Position numbers and translations under genes: made by a program. Shown piece by piece: positions 61,276-64,000 of a stretch of 64,000 bases of DNA. The DNA is from Antedon bifida. Lineage: Eukaryota; Echinodermata; Crinoidea; Comatulida; Antedonidae. How positions within the stretch are numbered: position 1 is the stretch's first letter; each line of letters starts with the position of its first letter. The notes under the pieces are model-generated. The model was not told the origin of the DNA, made no database searches, and saw only the letters and a list, made by a program, of their open reading frames with translations. The stretch covers positions 3,503,501-3,567,500 of the forward strand of contig OY727103.1 of assembly GCA_963402885.1 (NCBI GenBank), given 5' to 3'.

Positions 61276-61326
61276 TGAATGGACCAAAAGGTTAATGAAC
61301 GGACCAAAGAGTTATTGAACGGATGG
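61254..61326 (+). repeat. 20-bp tandem repeat straddling the ITPR stop codon
   Basis: Units aatgaatggaccagagggct (61254), aatgaatggaccaaaaggtt (61274) and aatgaacggaccaaagagtt (61294), then a partial fourth. The first unit encodes the last residues; the stop codon forms exactly at the first unit junction. Because 20 is not a multiple of three, units after the stop are free to vary. Confidence 0.85.
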
Positions 61327-62725
61327 CTACTAAAGTAGTTTCAGAATAGTACTAGAAGATGTGTTGAGTTCTAATGCAACTGTTAGCTGTAGTACATGTC
61401 CTAGTGGTTTCATATATCATAAAGGCGAAAAGTTGGGGGAGAGTTTGATACATATATCTAGCAGCATTTGGCAATAAATAAAGTATACATGTATTATGAG
61501 TCATAGCAAAGATCAAATATATAGGAAATGTTTATCCCTGGCAGAAGAGGTCATGTTGAAATTAGATATTTAATTTTACCAAAACGCAGTATATTTTTCT
61601 AGTAATTTTAGTAATATAGAAGAGTGATATAGTCTATAAAATATATATTTACTAGATTGTTTATGGATACCTTGAAGTATGAGAATCAAGTGGATTATTT
61701 ATGAAAGTAATTGAAATATAATAGTAAGTTATAAAGTGTAGGAGGTGAATGATATGTACCATCTTTGGTTATGTCACCTGTTAATGTTTTGTATAGGTAA
61801 TATATTTGAAATTCGAAATGTACAAATTATGTTTTGTATATTGTTATGAAATACATAGTTAATCAGATAAATGAGGTAAATGTAGTTATCGAAAGGAATG
61901 TATAAGTTAGGTCTGAATACAATTTGGTTAAGAGTAGAATGCTATATTAGGAAATATTTATTTGCTGAAAGGGAGTTGTGTTGATCTACTGCTGACACTA
62001 AGAAGCTGTCGGAGGGCAAGACATTCTGTAATTGACTCATTTGTGTGTAGTTTTTCCGGTATTTTTGGAGTTAATGGTTAGGTGAAATATAATCACAGCA
62101 AAACCAGGTTCGAATGTAATATTTGAGGTCATAAAAGAATGATGTGAAAAAGAAGTTGATCGATATGATAATTAGGACAAAAAATGTGGAAAAACAAAGT
62201 TTTTTTATAATGAACACTTTGTAATTTGGACATAATATGTGTTAATGTTACTGTTATGTCTGTATGTGTGTATGTATATGTTATAACAGCTGTTAATGTT
62301 TGTCTTTTGTTTAATCATCTAATTGATGAACACATATTATTCCATAATATACCGTATTGTTGAAGAAGTAATACACCAGTCATAGTAATATGATATGATA
62401 CTAATATGAATAGCACCGAGGAAGGGCTGGTGGGTATAAGAAAGTTCAGCAATTTATTAGTGGCTATTGTCTTCATTTATGTATTGTTTTCATTAATTTT
62501 CATTCATCTTAATACTGTGTATATCTGAACGTCTAATATGCATTTGTTAATAAATAGTGACAAATTATTTACCATTGAAGTTGTTGTCAGTAATGATGTA
62601 TTTGTAAATGTTTTTATATTCTTTCTTTATACTAATGTACTTGGTTGCAGGCGAGTACAGCCTGGATCGTGTACTGTACTCCATTGCCGTTGAGAGATGA
62701 AATAAAAAGGATTGCTTTATGATAA
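61276..62725 (+). other. ITPR: Probable ITPR 3' UTR with candidate poly(A) signals
   Basis: No further coding block follows the stop. AATAAA motifs occur at 61473-61478, 62549-62554 and 62701-62706. The last is followed by a T-rich stretch, and the first would give a UTR of about 200 bases. Which is used cannot be told from sequence alone. Confidence 0.5.
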
Positions 62726-64000
62726 CTATGTTTAATATAAGACATTCATTTTGCACCTGTATTCATTGTTATTAGCCTCACAGCACTCATAATTATGTGT
62801 TATGTAATAATGTATGATTTGAAATGTTGTCAGTTTCTTGTGAATTCCTAGATCCAGTATAAACAGTATGTGTCTATAACAGATCTTAATAACATTTGTG
62901 AAACTCCTGCACATGTATGTTGACATTAGGTTGAGAATATGTCGTATGGAGATGATCATCCACTGCAGTAACATTGTGTTCCCTGAATAGTAATGATTGT
63001 TGTTGGTTGAAGAGGCTGAAATGATGAGAAACGAAAATAGTTACTGCAGAGGATGAAGGATGACAGGGTTGAAGTATTGTTTTGTAGGGGTTCAGCTAAT
63101 GGTGTAGATTATTTACTAGCAGGAATTGGGAAGGAGAGCTGGATACAATAGTAGGCCGTGTGAGGAATGTAGAGAAGAAATATAAATGAAATGAAGTGAA
63201 TTTATATGTGATTTTGTGAATGAATATACATTGATATCTGTTGTAGAATGTGGTTGTTGGAACATGGAATGCACTGAAGGTACTGTTACCAGTCACCAAA
63301 ACCGAACACCATAATCATAATGGGTGTGGAGGTGTTGTAATTTGTTGTTTATATCTTAAAGGGGTACCATATTTTGGAAACTTATCAGATTGTGGTGGTC
63401 AAGGTAGCAAGAAGTGGGAGCCGATGTCAAGATATCCTTTAAAGGTTTATCGTAGACGATGAAATCAGTATCTATATATATATATTACAGTAGTAGAATT
63501 GTTAGTGAAATATAAAGAGGTTATGAATCAATATAATGTATGTGTCAGAGGTGAAATTGTCGGAAACATAAGACGGCGCCAAGCAGAAGGAGGGAGCCGG
63601 CGGGTGACAATGTATCGTTTATTGAAAGGTTGAAATGAGTGTAAAAACGACAAAGGTTACTGTAAATGGGAAGGAAGTGTCGGTATGTAATTTACTGGTG
63701 GGGATGTAAATGTCTACATAAGGAAATGGCGCATGGCGGAAGCAGTGTAATAGGGTATTGGGATTTCCCGAACTTGTGACGTACATTTGTGAGCAATAAC
63801 GCATAGTTAAGCGGAACGTAGAATGAAAACCTGTAAATGGCGCGTTGGCTTTTACGTGGTGATATGTTCAATGTCATGTATGAGCTTGAGAAAAGAAAGT
63901 AGTGGTAGACCTACACTGCACTGTAGGACGGGGAAAAGATATCCGACGTAGTGCAATATGTTGCAAGTATGGTGATAGACGTTTTTTGAATTAGTATTTG
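62726..64000. other. Downstream flank without recognisable gene
   Basis: Open frames here are short and show no family resemblance. The 70-codon + frame at 63250 and the overlapping minus frames after 63600 look like chance. Base composition becomes more G-rich on the + strand (gtg/gga-rich) after 63000, which could mean the UTR of another transcript or a repeat; nothing firmer is visible. Confidence 0.4.

Noticed and set aside
1029-61275. Ryanodine receptor as alternative identity
   Set aside because: Length is about half of a RyR and the IP3-contact residues and GGGIGD filter fit IP3 receptors.
63250-63462. 70-codon + frame after ITPR
   Set aside because: No recognisable motif, overlapping minus frames of equal length, and position in probable UTR/flank.

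Overview
The window is genomic DNA from an AT-rich animal genome. It is almost filled by one large intron-rich gene, an inositol 1,4,5-trisphosphate receptor (ITPR) on the + strand, with the first part of a divergent neighbour at the left edge. Following conserved protein blocks and GT-AG junctions, I could assemble 59 coding exons from the start codon at 1029 to the stop at 61273-61275. They predict about 2,832 residues if every exon is included; vertebrate receptors have roughly 2,670-2,760. All junctions are phase-consistent. The organism is probably a marine invertebrate. The TIR/palindromic element load and the gene order would suit an echinoderm or another deuterostome, but this is a weak inference.

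Layout. 1-269 (minus): first coding part of a secreted/ER protein whose signal peptide followed by an Asp-Cys-Gly-Cys motif looks like SUMF1 (formylglycine-generating enzyme). 270-1028: a compact divergent promoter. 1029-24480: N-terminal beta-trefoils and IP3-binding core, interrupted by a 15.4-kb intron 3 (2119-17537). That intron holds three tandem copies of a 1.5-kb element, a 60-bp higher-order minisatellite and several palindromic elements. 24974-49232: the long alpha-solenoid regulatory/coupling region. 51074-60038: six membrane segments, the luminal loop and the selectivity filter GGGIGD. 60478-61275: the C2H2 linker domain and C-terminal coiled coil. 61276-64000: 3' UTR and flank with no second gene that I can support.

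Most notable points. (1) Human SUMF1 and ITPR1 are also adjacent and divergent, so this looks like ancient head-to-head microsynteny. (2) A 27-nt, frame-neutral microexon (30421-30447) lies where vertebrate ITPR1 has its 9-residue SIII cassette. (3) Two small phase-0 exons, one with a tandem donor, lie at the SII position, while the 15-residue SI segment is absent. (4) A 144-nt symmetric exon (33078-33221) adds 48 residues that I do not find in vertebrate receptors as I know them. (5) The IP3-contact motif RTTGR reads RTTAR here. (6) Introns carry at least fourteen copies of one palindromic MITE and members of several other TIR families.

The products fit together only loosely: ITPR is the ER calcium-release channel opened by IP3 and calcium, while SUMF1 activates sulfatases in the ER. 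A shared promoter could co-express two ER proteins, but this is inference. I found no prokaryote-type system, CRISPR array or viral gene.
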